A stretch of DNA of 51,881 nucleotides from Psychrobacter sp. (lineage in GTDB: Bacteria; Pseudomonadota; Gammaproteobacteria; Pseudomonadales; Moraxellaceae), in contig NZ_JAKDJE010000014.1 of NCBI RefSeq assembly GCF_030454045.1, positions 1-51,881 of the forward strand, given 5' to 3'. The position numbers were made by a program, and so were the translations under genes. Positions 1 to 10,100 of the stretch are shown in pieces; positions within the stretch are counted from its first letter, which is position 1, and each line of letters opens with the position of its first letter. The notes beneath the pieces were generated by a model, which saw only the letters and a list, made by a program, of their open reading frames with translations, searched no databases and was not told the origin of the DNA.

Positions 1-351
1 GCTCGCTTGTGTCTTTATCTGGTTGCCCCTGATTTGAATTCTATACACACCCTATAAATTTGATTTTTTTTGCTAGTAAGCCATTCACCGTTAAAAATAA
101 AATAGATGCGCTGTAGATATGCAATATATATTAAGGGCAGCTGGACTATTAAAACAGTAGTGCAATGTATGAAAACGCAACGGTTTGTAAATAACTATAT
201 GTTTATGCATTGGTATGCACACATCATAATCACATAGTTACTGACTGGATAAATAACTTAAAAATCAGTTATTTATACTTACCTATCTTAATAAGCAAAC
301 ATAGTCAAGTGAATGATATTCCTGCTTAATGAGCACTCATTTTCTAGTTTT
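1..351. other. AT-rich intergenic stretch at window start
   Basis: No convincing open reading frame or RNA gene is visible. The one clear structure is an inverted repeat, ATAAATAACT at 249-258 and AGTTATTTAT at 267-276, with an 8-nt spacer. It lies about 75 bp beyond the stop codon of the minus-strand Nudix gene. It has no GC-rich stem, so it is a poor terminator and could equally be an operator for a gene outside the window. Confidence 0.5.
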
Positions 352-1464
352 TTATTCGTGGAACTGACGAATGCCTGCGACACTGACACCGCCGTGCGCT
401 AATGCTTGGTCTATCATACTAGGAGCCAAGCCGCCCAGACCAATGACTGGCATGTCAGCTAACTGTGCCAAAGCTGACCACGCCTCCCAGCCAAGTGGCA
501 CCGTGTCAGGATGCGTCTGAGTCGCTAGTACAGGTGATAAAAAGACACCAATCACGGGGGGTAGTTGCTGCTTTATGCGCAGACTTGCCAGTTTGTTGGC
601 AGCATGAATGCTGGCAACATCATGACAGCTGACTATTAGTGGATGCTCACTCGATACGTCGGCCAATTGCTCAGACTCTGTAATATCTTGAGTACCATTG
701 AACCATGCCATTAATACTGAATGCGTCAGGTGTCTAGCGACAATCGAACCAGTCGTTTTTGCCTCTACCATTGCATCGGTACTTGTCGTCTTGGAGCGCT
801 GACAGTCATTTTCGTACGGCAAAATCGCTAGAATATCTGGACGCACATCCATTAGCTGCTGGGCAATATATTCTAACTCAGATGCTTTTAGTCGGATATA
901 AACCCAAGACTCTGTTGCTAACTGTTCTCGATGATAGTGCAACCATGCTTGCGGCGAGCTTGAATCTGTATCGAAATGCGCAAGAGGATAAGTAATCGCT
1001 ATATTCTCAGGAAGTTTTAGCCATTCTAAAATAGTGCTATTGGCAACGGGCAAATGATAAGCTCCTGCCAGTAGCTTAGATTTTTCAACCCACGTCATTG
1101 CTTGGCCTTCTAATCCATACTCGCAATGCTTGTGCTGTTCATACTGCTGTGCGGTCAGCTCAACCTGATAAACCTGCAAACTCACTTGCTTATCACCATA
1201 GTCATGATGCAAACGCCCAAGCTTCACCATCATATTTTGATGAATATCGATCCCTGTTTCTTCAGCAACCTCCCGAATCAATGCCTGCTCTGCTGACTCA
1301 TCAGCTTCTATTTTACCGCCTACAAACTCATAGCGATTGCCCTGATGCTGGGCCGCATCTCGGAACCCAAGCAAATACTTGTCTTCATAATGAATAACCG
1401 CAACCGCAACATTGACGGTGGTGATGTTTTTGGTTTTTGATTGGCCGCTCATCTCATTTGGCAT
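352..1464 (-). CDS. Nudix hydrolase (MutT-like) fused to ThiE/TenI-like domain
   Basis: Predicted two-domain cytoplasmic protein of about 370 residues. The N-terminal half is a MutT-type Nudix domain with a complete Nudix box at about residues 50-72 (G-x5-E-x7-REVAEETGI), the Mg2+-binding pyrophosphatase signature of enzymes that remove 8-oxo-dGTP. The C-terminal half, from about residue 175, resembles thiamine-phosphate synthase/TenI barrels, including the segment VIGLGGLAPSMIDQAL. The same fusion is known in pseudomonads and acinetobacters, where the ThiE-like half is usually assumed not to make thiamine phosphate. I prefer the ATG at 1464, which has AAAGG seven bases upstream. An ATG at 1491 would add nine residues but lacks a good ribosome binding site. 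No thiamine genes lie nearby. Nudix call firm; role of the second domain unknown. Confidence 0.85.
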   Translation of the reverse strand: MPNEMSGQSKTKNITTVNVAVAVIHYEDKYLLGFRDAAQHQGNRYEFVGGKIEADESAEQALIREVAEETGIDIHQNMMVKLGRLHHDYGDKQVSLQVYQVELTAQQYEQHKHCEYGLEGQAMTWVEKSKLLAGAYHLPVANSTILEWLKLPENIAITYPLAHFDTDSSSPQAWLHYHREQLATESWVYIRLKASELEYIAQQLMDVRPDILAILPYENDCQRSKTTSTDAMVEAKTTGSIVARHLTHSVLMAWFNGTQDITESEQLADVSSEHPLIVSCHDVASIHAANKLASLRIKQQLPPVIGVFLSPVLATQTHPDTVPLGWEAWSALAQLADMPVIGLGGLAPSMIDQALAHGGVSVAGIRQFHE

Positions 1465-1689
1465 AATTCTACCTTTCATTTCTCTCTTCATTATGACTTT
1501 TTAATCGCTTGCTTCTGCGTATATAACTTGGCAGCTATGATAACGTGGCGACTGTCTTTATGGTTCCTATCGTTTTTATGTATCTTATAAATTCCGTGTT
1601 TCTACAAGGAGAAAGTCCTCTATTCTCGCTTTGTGACAGTAGCCTTAGATAAGTTTACACAATGACTGCATTTTATTTTATCAATTACC

Positions 1690-1718
1690 TTGCAAATTCC
1701 GTCAATCTAAATGATAAT
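1690..1718 (+). promoter_or_regulatory. Predicted sigma-70 promoter of hemP
   Basis: TTGCAA at 1690-1695 and GATAAT at 1713-1718 are separated by 17 bp, an almost ideal -35/-10 pair. The -10 hexamer lies inside the Fur-box-like site at 1712-1726, so a bound repressor would occlude RNA polymerase. Confidence 0.6.
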
Positions 1719-1726
1719 GATTATCG
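1712..1726 (+). promoter_or_regulatory. Fur box upstream of hemP
   Basis: TGATAATGATTATCG is a 7-1-7 inverted repeat differing at one position from the classical Fur consensus unit TGATAATnATTATCA. It overlaps the predicted -10 element and lies 60 bp before the hemP start codon. Iron-dependent repression by Fur is the expected effect, by analogy with other hemP genes. Confidence 0.8.
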
Positions 1727-1786
1727 TTAAAGTTCATTAGAACATAGCTAATTTATTAAGCCACTTCTTATCAAAAGGAATTTACC

Positions 1787-1951
1787 ATGAGTATGGTTAT
1801 CTCTCGTTATCTAAACTGCCGTGAAAACCGTCTACCAACGCTACAGTCGCAGCATCTATTTGCCCTGACCAAAGAAGTACGTATCGAGCATCAAGGCGAA
1901 GAGTATCGCTTACGCCTCACTCGCAACAATCGGCTGATTCTGACCAAATAA
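1787..1951 (+). CDS. hemP: Hemin uptake protein HemP family
   Basis: A 54-codon gene encoding a small basic protein that begins MSMVISRYLN and ends RLILTK. The core IEHQGEEYRLRLTRNNRLILTK-type segment (residues 34-54) matches the HemP/HmuP family, which is short, cytoplasmic and linked to iron-responsive haem uptake. AAAGGA sits nine bases before the ATG. The gene is followed directly by a rho-independent terminator and preceded by a Fur box, so it is a single-gene iron-regulated unit. Unusually, no haem receptor, haem oxygenase or ABC transporter gene is adjacent. In some bacteria HmuP is a co-activator of the haem receptor gene; whether that applies here is inference. Confidence 0.85.
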   Translation: MSMVISRYLNCRENRLPTLQSQHLFALTKEVRIEHQGEEYRLRLTRNNRLILTK

Positions 1952-1977
1952 TTTTAAACTAAGCTCACGCCATTTAT

Positions 1978-2010
1978 AAAAAAACGCCTTCATTACAAGG
2001 CGTTTTTTGT
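1978..2010 (+). terminator. Bidirectional terminator between hemP and tamB
   Basis: Stem ACGCCTT (1984-1990) and AAGGCGT (1997-2003) around a 6-nt loop, with a T-run after it and an A-run before it. It can end the hemP transcript on the plus strand and the tamB transcript arriving on the minus strand. Confidence 0.85.
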
Positions 2011-2077
2011 TGGATAGCAATAAAAATCGTTTTCAAATAATGTCAGTTATAAATTAACCGTCTACCAAATGCGTCAT

Positions 2078-5000
2078 TTAAAACTGCCAACTATAGACCA
2101 CGTCTACCGCATTCTCGGCGGCTGAACTGGCTTCTACGTAGATACGGCGGGTCAACTGATAGCGAACAGATAAGCTATTTTGAGCATTAAAGACACCCAC
2201 GCCGTAGCGGATATACAAGTCAGGGGTTACATAACCTGTGACATTGACATTGGTATCTTCACTGCTGCCTGAGGCATCCACTGTCAAGCTCTGTAAACCA
2301 AAGGCCTGTCCGATTTGATTGGTCAGACTGCGCGTACCACTCAGACCAAAGCTTAGTCCAGCAGCGGCTAGGTTATTGGTCACTTGTGATTTAAACCCTT
2401 GCTCACTGATTTGAGTGGCGCTCTTATTATTGATTCGTCCTGTCACCAGCGCATTCATCGCTTGCTGCTGCGTCAATCCTGCATTATTGAAAACGACGAT
2501 ATTGGGGTTTTCGGTATTGCCTTTTACGCGTAGACCCACTGTTTTACCGTTGATGGTTTTTGCCGCTTCAATACTCAAGTCGGGCTTCATGACATCGCCA
2601 TTAAAGCGTACTTGACCATAATTTAGCTCTAGGCTTTGACCGAAAGCATTGATATTGGTACGACGTGATACTTGAACCACTCCTTTTGCACGCATGATGC
2701 CCGTGCCATTTTGATTGATATTAATTGCACCAGCCAATGGAATAACGGCACCAAAACCACGGAAATTGATGTCATCACCCAAATCAACACCGATATCGGC
2801 ATTGATAGACCAAGGTTTTGATATTGCCAATACCTCATCAATGTTGCCGATCAAACGCCGATCCAACACAACCACATCTTCAGATTGAGTCACAATATCT
2901 TCGCTGGCTTCTGGTGGACGAATGGTAGCGGTTGGCACGCTGATAGCGCCTTTAATATCCACATAGCGATCCGTTGGACGTACGATGATGTCGATATCAG
3001 GATTGATCTCAGCCACGAGTAGTGGCGGCTGCGTAATCACGAGCCCTTCACCAACGATACTCAATTTGGCCTGTAGTTTTTGCTGCCAATTGACCGTACC
3101 GGTCAGTGTGCCTGTTCCTGTACCACTTTTGAACGTACCATCGATAGTCGCTTGCGTACCGCGGATTTTGGCCTGTGTATTGACATTGGTCAGATTCACT
3201 GGCAAATCCAGCATAGCGATACGGCCATCAGAGAGCTTGACGTCTCCGTAGAATTGCGGCTTGTCTAACGTACCGCCCAATCCACCAGCCATGGTGACAT
3301 TACCTTTTAGTACTCGCATACCTGGGAAGAAAGGCTTAAATATCGCCAAATCAAGCTCATTTAATACAAGCGCACCAGAGATGGGTTTCGGTGTTTTATA
3401 AGGATCAACAACGACCTCAGCGTAGCCACGAGCACCGCGCCCCGTATTGATATCAGTACGCAGTTTGATACCTTCAGGTACAGACAGTGCAATGAGTGAT
3501 ACACGCTTATAAGGCAATGTAACCGGCGTACTCTCACCATCTTGAATCAAGCCGATTTTGCCATTGTCTGAATAGAGTGTCGTATTAATGGTTGGTGGAC
3601 GACCACGTTGCCAACCGACAACCGCTTTACCATTGATCTTGCCGTGCCAATCAATATCTTTTGGTAAAAATACTGAGAATAGCGACGTATCTAAATTCTG
3701 CAATGCCACATCGACCTCACCACTGGCTGGAGAAGCCACTAAATTCTTGCGTAAGCATAGCTTGCCCGTTTGGTCCGTGGCTTGCCAACAATGTGCAGCC
3801 AACTGTACTTTGAGATCTGTATTATTGCCATTTTGATTATTAGGCAAATTCACAATCAGCTGTGCTGGCTGTAATTGATTTAAGGTAGCGTATCTGGATT
3901 CAACGCGGCCTTTACCGATGACCCCTGACCAGCGTAACGTGTTTCGATCGAACCCACCTTTAAGCCTAGCGCCAACATCAAGCTGCTGATTGGCTACATT
4001 TAGATCAACGATATGAGATTGCTCAGTCCCATTAAAGGAGGCTTTTACACTATCGAAGCTTTGTCCCGCAGCATCCAGACCTTCAGCGCTGACGATAAGC
4101 TGGCTTGGGCTATTGGCTAGATTAACCAGCTTGCCACGTATACGACCTTGACGCAAAATAAAGCCCGGTAGTGCAATCCGCTCACCGACCAAATCGATAT
4201 AAATCGTTGGTAGTGCCTGACCTACTGGTTGAGACAAAGTCGCTCCACCAGTGACTTTGCCAGCAAGCTTATCTGACAGCTGATCTAGGCTTGTGATATT
4301 GATTTTGGTCTGTAGCTGTTTGGCATTGCCGTTGGCAGTCACATAATTGTCGCCCCAGCGCAGCACCAAGTTATCAGCATTCAAACTGTCCACCAAGGCA
4401 TTCACTTGCTGATATTGCGCTTGGGCATCTTGCGTTTGTAGACGCTTAAAATAGCTGGCCAAGTCTTTTGGCAGGCGCAGTTTTGCAGCCAAGCTGCCTT
4501 TGGCACTGAGCGGCTGTCCTTTTAGCATACCACTCAGATTGACTTGTCTGATATTGACGGTCTGCTGCGTATCGCCCCAACGTCCATCTGTCTCAATCCT
4601 ACCAGTGATACGGCTTGGGGTATCTTTTAGGAAATAGCCGATGTTGAAGCGATCCATCACGGCACTAATGTCCCATGCAACGCCTTGACGCACATCAACC
4701 TCTCCTTTGGCATCAATACTACCTGCCGCGCCCACATGACGCAGACGGTTGATACGGATCAGCTGACTATCACCGCTCGCGTTAATATTCAGCTTACCTG
4801 CTGGTAACTGCTCAGCGTCCAAAACACCATCGAAATCTACAGCGAAACTCTGTAGCGTGCCTACCGCATTTGTGTTGCCTTCGGTAGCAGGCTGCCATTC
4901 ACCACTGGTTTTTAAGTCACCTGTGATAATTGCTGGATTATTCGGCAAAAAATACCCTAAATTAAACTGATCGAAACGTCCATCGACCGTCCAGCCAATA

Positions 5001-7072
5001 TTACGACGCAAGTCAATGACACCTTTGGCATTCACCGCACCAGCTTCGCCATCATAATTCAATTTACGGATACTAATTAATTTTGGCGTACCAGCTGCGT
5101 CAATGGCAAAGCGACCTTTTGGTACATCCGCTGTGTCAACTTGACCATCGAAACGCGCATCAAATACGGACAGCTCACCACCCACGATATCGACACTGGC
5201 ATCACCGCCACCTGTTATACCAATAGCGCGTCCATTTTGCGTGGCATCCAGTTGTGCTTGCAGGTCTGTACTATTAACCGTGATGATGTGACGTTGACCG
5301 CCAACGCCGTTTTTAGTGATATTTAACAAGCGACCACGAGCACTCACACGCCCTCTTAGACGCTCAAGTGGTAAGTCACTACGGTACTCTTTAGGCAATA
5401 AACCTTTGGTCAATGCATCGATTTTCCACGTCAGTGGGCGGTTTTTATTTGCTAGCCGAATCTGCCCAGTTCCTGATAGGTCGCCTACGATGCCATCATA
5501 ATTGAGTCGGTTGATATCAATGACATCGCCCGCTTTACGCAAGCGCACATCATAGTTGCCTTTGGGCGCCGCATTGAGCTCATTAATCACGGCATTGGCA
5601 TCTACTGAGACAGTAGAACCACGGACGATCACATCGGCCTGACCACGCGGGCTATTGATGTTACCAATATTAGGCACATCACGGCGGGTCAGGTTTTGCC
5701 ATCTTGCATCAATATACCAAGGCGCTGTTTGTTTAGATTTAGCAGACGTCTTGCCGCGCACTAGGTTGGCGTTGACATATTCGCCGTCACGCTGACGTAG
5801 GTCTACATCAATCTCTGTATTACCTGTACTGTTTTGCTGCTGATAACGTAACGATAATCTACCATTGAGCGTTTGAGGAGCATACGCTTTAAAATCAGCA
5901 TACTCATCAGGAATCGCACGTCGAATGTCAAAGTTACTACCAGCCGCACGTACTGTCGCATTAAAGCTCTCTTTCCAGCCTAAGATGCCCTGAAGCAGCA
6001 AACGTCCAGAGGGAACGTCGGCTTCTAAGCGGTCAATACGCAATTGACTGTCTGCAATGACGCCGCGCCCTTGATAATGTCCCGAAGGAATATCTTTAGA
6101 GGTCAGCTCTGTATTGATACGCAGCCGTATCTCAGAGATAACGCCTGATGCCGTAGCCATACCGCTTTTTAGATGAATATTTTGGTCATCTGCATAAGGC
6201 ACCAAAATATCATCCCACTTCAGTTTTGCCTGAAACGGTGATCCTGTATCCAGACCCTGAACGACAAAATCGCCGCTAACGTCGCTGTCGTTATAGCGAC
6301 TACGCACGTTACCAACCGTACGTTTTAGCGAGCCTGTTGCCGTGATATTCAATGGATCGATATAAGCTTTTTCAAGCGCCCTCACCTCTACAATCGCGCT
6401 CAGATCCAGTGGGTAGTCGCCTTGTAAATCTGCCTCACCTTGTAAGGCACTGACTTTTACAATATCAGCATATTGTAAGCTGCCTCGACCGACCGTCACA
6501 GTGCTGCCAACCCATGTGAGATCGCGAGCCGTAGTATTGTTGATAACAATAGGCTCTTTGGTCACTTGCTTATAAATAATTTTATTGATTTTTGCGTGAT
6601 CAAAACGTAGATTGACTGGTAGCTTTAGCGTCTTATAATCAAACGGCTCGCCAGTCGGTGGTTTCTTATTGAGAATTTCGATGGTCTGTATATCGGCATC
6701 ACTCAGGTGTACTTCTTTTGCAAATACCGCACGCCAACCTATTTTGACATAGGCTTTGTCTACTAATACCTCAAGATCTTCAGTGGCTTCAATATCGATA
6801 TCTGTCACCCAAATACCGTCACGCAGATTACCACGCCCATATTTGAAATCGATACCTGTCTCAGCGCTGACTTTTTCTAAAATGAATTTAGTACCCGCAT
6901 CAGTACCTGCTGCATAAAAGAATATCGCAAACATGATCGCTAATACGATAATGACCAGCACCAGTAGTTTGAGTAAAAATGATAGCGGATACCAGCGCCT
7001 AACCGCACGAGCATCGCGCTGTGCTGGATCTTCATCTGGTGCATTGTTAGGCGGGGTATTTTCTGTCTGCAT
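2078..7072 (-). CDS. tamB: Translocation and assembly module protein TamB
   Basis: Very large (about 1664 residues) inner-membrane-anchored protein of the TamB/DUF490 (AsmA-like) family. It partners with TamA to move lipids and/or fold certain outer-membrane proteins across the periplasm. A single membrane segment at about residues 30-54 is followed by a long beta-rich periplasmic body and a C-terminal DUF490 region ending in an aromatic residue (VVYSWQF), as in other TamB proteins. The body contains degenerate repeats: the pattern INRLNYDG is seen near residues 520, 670 and 775, and FNLGYFL/FNIGYFL near 708 and 812. The ATG at 7072 is chosen over an in-frame TTG nine bases upstream. It lies 100 bp downstream of tamA on the same strand, so the two are probably co-transcribed. 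E. coli TamB is about 1260 residues, so this one is long. Confidence 0.93.
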   Translation of the reverse strand: MQTENTPPNNAPDEDPAQRDARAVRRWYPLSFLLKLLVLVIIVLAIMFAIFFYAAGTDAGTKFILEKVSAETGIDFKYGRGNLRDGIWVTDIDIEATEDLEVLVDKAYVKIGWRAVFAKEVHLSDADIQTIEILNKKPPTGEPFDYKTLKLPVNLRFDHAKINKIIYKQVTKEPIVINNTTARDLTWVGSTVTVGRGSLQYADIVKVSALQGEADLQGDYPLDLSAIVEVRALEKAYIDPLNITATGSLKRTVGNVRSRYNDSDVSGDFVVQGLDTGSPFQAKLKWDDILVPYADDQNIHLKSGMATASGVISEIRLRINTELTSKDIPSGHYQGRGVIADSQLRIDRLEADVPSGRLLLQGILGWKESFNATVRAAGSNFDIRRAIPDEYADFKAYAPQTLNGRLSLRYQQQNSTGNTEIDVDLRQRDGEYVNANLVRGKTSAKSKQTAPWYIDARWQNLTRRDVPNIGNINSPRGQADVIVRGSTVSVDANAVINELNAAPKGNYDVRLRKAGDVIDINRLNYDGIVGDLSGTGQIRLANKNRPLTWKIDALTKGLLPKEYRSDLPLERLRGRVSARGRLLNITKNGVGGQRHIITVNSTDLQAQLDATQNGRAIGITGGGDASVDIVGGELSVFDARFDGQVDTADVPKGRFAIDAAGTPKLISIRKLNYDGEAGAVNAKGVIDLRRNIGWTVDGRFDQFNLGYFLPNNPAIITGDLKTSGEWQPATEGNTNAVGTLQSFAVDFDGVLDAEQLPAGKLNINASGDSQLIRINRLRHVGAAGSIDAKGEVDVRQGVAWDISAVMDRFNIGYFLKDTPSRITGRIETDGRWGDTQQTVNIRQVNLSGMLKGQPLSAKGSLAAKLRLPKDLASYFKRLQTQDAQAQYQQVNALVDSLNADNLVLRWGDNYVTANGNAKQLQTKINITSLDQLSDKLAGKVTGGATLSQPVGQALPTIYIDLVGERIALPGFILRQGRIRGKLVNLANSPSQLIVSAEGLDAAGQSFDSVKASFNGTEQSHIVDLNVANQQLDVGARLKGGFDRNTLRWSGVIGKGRVESRYATLNQLQPAQLIVNLPNNQNGNNTDLKVQLAAHCWQATDQTGKLCLRKNLVASPASGEVDVALQNLDTSLFSVFLPKDIDWHGKINGKAVVGWQRGRPPTINTTLYSDNGKIGLIQDGESTPVTLPYKRVSLIALSVPEGIKLRTDINTGRGARGYAEVVVDPYKTPKPISGALVLNELDLAIFKPFFPGMRVLKGNVTMAGGLGGTLDKPQFYGDVKLSDGRIAMLDLPVNLTNVNTQAKIRGTQATIDGTFKSGTGTGTLTGTVNWQQKLQAKLSIVGEGLVITQPPLLVAEINPDIDIIVRPTDRYVDIKGAISVPTATIRPPEASEDIVTQSEDVVVLDRRLIGNIDEVLAISKPWSINADIGVDLGDDINFRGFGAVIPLAGAININQNGTGIMRAKGVVQVSRRTNINAFGQSLELNYGQVRFNGDVMKPDLSIEAAKTINGKTVGLRVKGNTENPNIVVFNNAGLTQQQAMNALVTGRINNKSATQISEQGFKSQVTNNLAAAGLSFGLSGTRSLTNQIGQAFGLQSLTVDASGSSEDTNVNVTGYVTPDLYIRYGVGVFNAQNSLSVRYQLTRRIYVEASSAAENAVDVVYSWQF

Positions 7073-7172
7073 GACACTCAACTACGTTAAAAAATGATGA
7101 CCAGCAATCGGTACGATGGGTAATGAATAAAACGGTTCAAGCGATCTGTGTTCATATGTAGGAAGTAAGCTT

Positions 7173-10100
7173 TTACAATGGCGAGCCAATAAAGAAGTGT
7201 AGTCGCACAGGAATATCCTCTTCTGTCACACCTGCGGCGACATCGACACGCACCATCCCAACAGGAGAGGCCCAGCGCACACCGATACCAACGCCAACTT
7301 TGGTTTCAGCATCAAAGTCTTTGTCGTACGCATTACCAACATCGGTAAAAAATGCGCCACGAAAGCCCGGTTTGAACTCATAGTTATACTCTGCACTACC
7401 AACCGCCAGTACTTGCCCGCCTGTCAGATAGCCTTTATCATTTAGTGGCGATAAGCTCTCGTAATCATAGCCACGGATGCTTTGGTCACCACCTGCGAAA
7501 AAGCGCAATTTATAAGGCACGTCATAAAAATCATCTGCCCAAATATAACCACCATTCAGACTACCAAGCACTTGGTGTTTTTTGTCATCGCCAAAGCTAT
7601 AAAGTCCGCTCACGCCAGCACGCACGATGGCCAAATCAGTATCACTCAGCGCTTTGTCAGCACCTGCTTCAATCGAATAATACTGACGCATACCGCGCGT
7701 TGGATTGGTCGCACTATCCGTGTCGGTTTTATTCATGCCATAGCCAAACAGCAATGCTTGCTGCTTGGGGTTTGACGAGGTAAAGCGGATAGGTAAATCA
7801 TCCCGCGCAGCGCCGTCAACGCCAGTCTCTAGCTCATCTAAACGATACCGTACAGAGTAGCTACGATTCCAGCCATTGTCACGACGGATATTGCGGGCCA
7901 AAGCCGCTTTTAAAGTGGTGGTAGACAAATCAAAATTACCTTTGCCTTGGTCAATGACTTCTTCTTCATAAGTCAGACGCCCATCCAATTTATCATTGAG
8001 TGGATGATTCCAAGGGCGGCTCGCATAGACAGCGACGTTTTTGCTGATTCTGGACACTTCGGTTTCTGCACCTGCTTGATAGCCCTGACGGTTAAGCAAA
8101 TTATAATCGATCTTGGCGGTTGCTCGCACGCCTGTGTCAGTACCATAACCCAAACCAACCTGAGCATCACGCGGCTTATCAGCGTATACAAAGACATACA
8201 ACGGTACTTTTTTGCTTGTGGCAACGTCTTGCGGTGTTTTACGTCCTGCCAGCGTTGGCGGTACGAAATCCTCATCAACGGTAAAGTCTGCATCATCAGG
8301 GAATATTTTTTGGGCAACATTGCTAATTGAATCACTAATTTTGCCTAATAAGTTATCCGCTTCTTGGTCTTTTTCATCCAGCACACGGTCATCCGGCAGG
8401 CGGCTTAGACGCTCCGTTTTTTGCTTAACGGCCTGTAGCTTATCAAGCGTTTCTTCATCAGCCTCAAACTCGATAGCAGCAATATCAGCTTCGTTGACCG
8501 TCTCGCCACTACCGTCACCCAAGGCACTTTCACTCTCTACGCCAGTACTACTACCCGTATCTTCTGTACTAGCCAAACGATTATTGGATACTGCTAGAGT
8601 AGCATTATCTCCAGTCATATCTGAGATGCCATCATTATCAACATCCTCATCCAATATAGCATTGCTATTGGCAGGCGCGTTGTCAAATGCCAGTGTACTG
8701 GTCTCACTACGGTCATCTGGCGGCAATATTGATTCAACGTTGACAGCGTTGAAATAGCGAGTCGCTGATAAGTCATTACTAAACTTTGTCACTGACGGAC
8801 GATAGAATGGGTCACCCGGCGCAAACTCATACAACTGCTGCAATAACGACAATTCTACTGGGAGTTTGTCAGGGTCTTGTGTCAGCGTATTGGTTTCTTT
8901 GTCATAGGTAAAAAAAACAACATCATCAAACTCATAGCGGTCGCCTGTGTTGTAGACCAAAGACATGTCCGCTTTGTTGTCTGGTAAGATAATATCGACA
9001 GATTTGTTCAACCAATACTGATCAAAATACCCATAGGTATTACTCAAAGACTCAAGCGCGGCTTTGCTACTCTTGTAGACACGATGATTAAAGACATCCC
9101 CTTCTTGCGGCGGTAATTCTTTTTCAAGCGCGACAAACTCTGCTTGCTCACCGCCCTCACCGCGGATATCCACGATACGACTATCGACAATAACAGGCTC
9201 GCCCAGCTCTTCGATCACCACATTGATCGTATCACGCGTAGGCTGACGCAGGCTGAGAGTGACATCATAATAACCCACTGCTTTGGCGGCATCCAATGCC
9301 GTTTGACGCAAACGTGGTAGCGCTGCGGTAAAATCAATGACCGACTGTACTGTCGTATCATCAAGGGCCGCTTTAATGTTTTTCATTGGCTGAATATCGT
9401 CGTCAGCTTTGATGAGTTTTGGTTGACCATTTGCCGTGTCTTCGGCGCCAGCTTGTTGTATATAAACTGTGGTCTCCACACTTGGTAACGCCATCACACC
9501 ACCATTGAAAAAGCGATTATAGAGACGCTTGACAATGTTGCTTTTATTACGTGCAAGTGGTTTTGACTGGTCAGCTTGCTCGATGCTTTGATTGACGGCC
9601 TGAGTATCATTCTGATAATCCGGTAGGTAGTCTTCAGGATCAATCACATCTGAGGGCGCATCTCCTTGGTTAGGTATCGTGTTATTACCCGCTATTATCT
9701 CGCTATTGACTTCATTTGCTGTATTGACATTGCCACTACTGACAGTATCACTCACATCGATCGGGCGCGACATAATTTCAGTTGTGGCTGCCTGTTCTGC
9801 TGCGGCCTCACTTCTACCCAGTGTGTCAAGATTGCTAGGCATAGGCAAGTTGGTCGCATCTAAGTCAACATCTAGACCAATGGGCGGCGCAGTGTCATCG
9901 AGAGTAGCAACTGGGGCGTCAAAAGCACGATCATTAGTGCTATTAATGCGGTCGATATCTTGGGTGTTTTGTAAATCGAGCGCCGCCAGCTCACGGTCAA
10001 TTTGCTCAGGCGTCATCATCTGATAGCCTTGCTGCTGTATGGCAGCGGCCTGCTGCAACAAGTCATCATTAGACGGCTCTATCGGTGCGTCATCTACCGT

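Noticed and set aside
8212..8757. Plus-strand open frame of 181 codons opposite tamA
   Set aside because: Ser/Leu-rich translation is the mirror of the acidic low-complexity tamA segment. No ribosome site or domain is seen, and tamA itself is clearly coding here.
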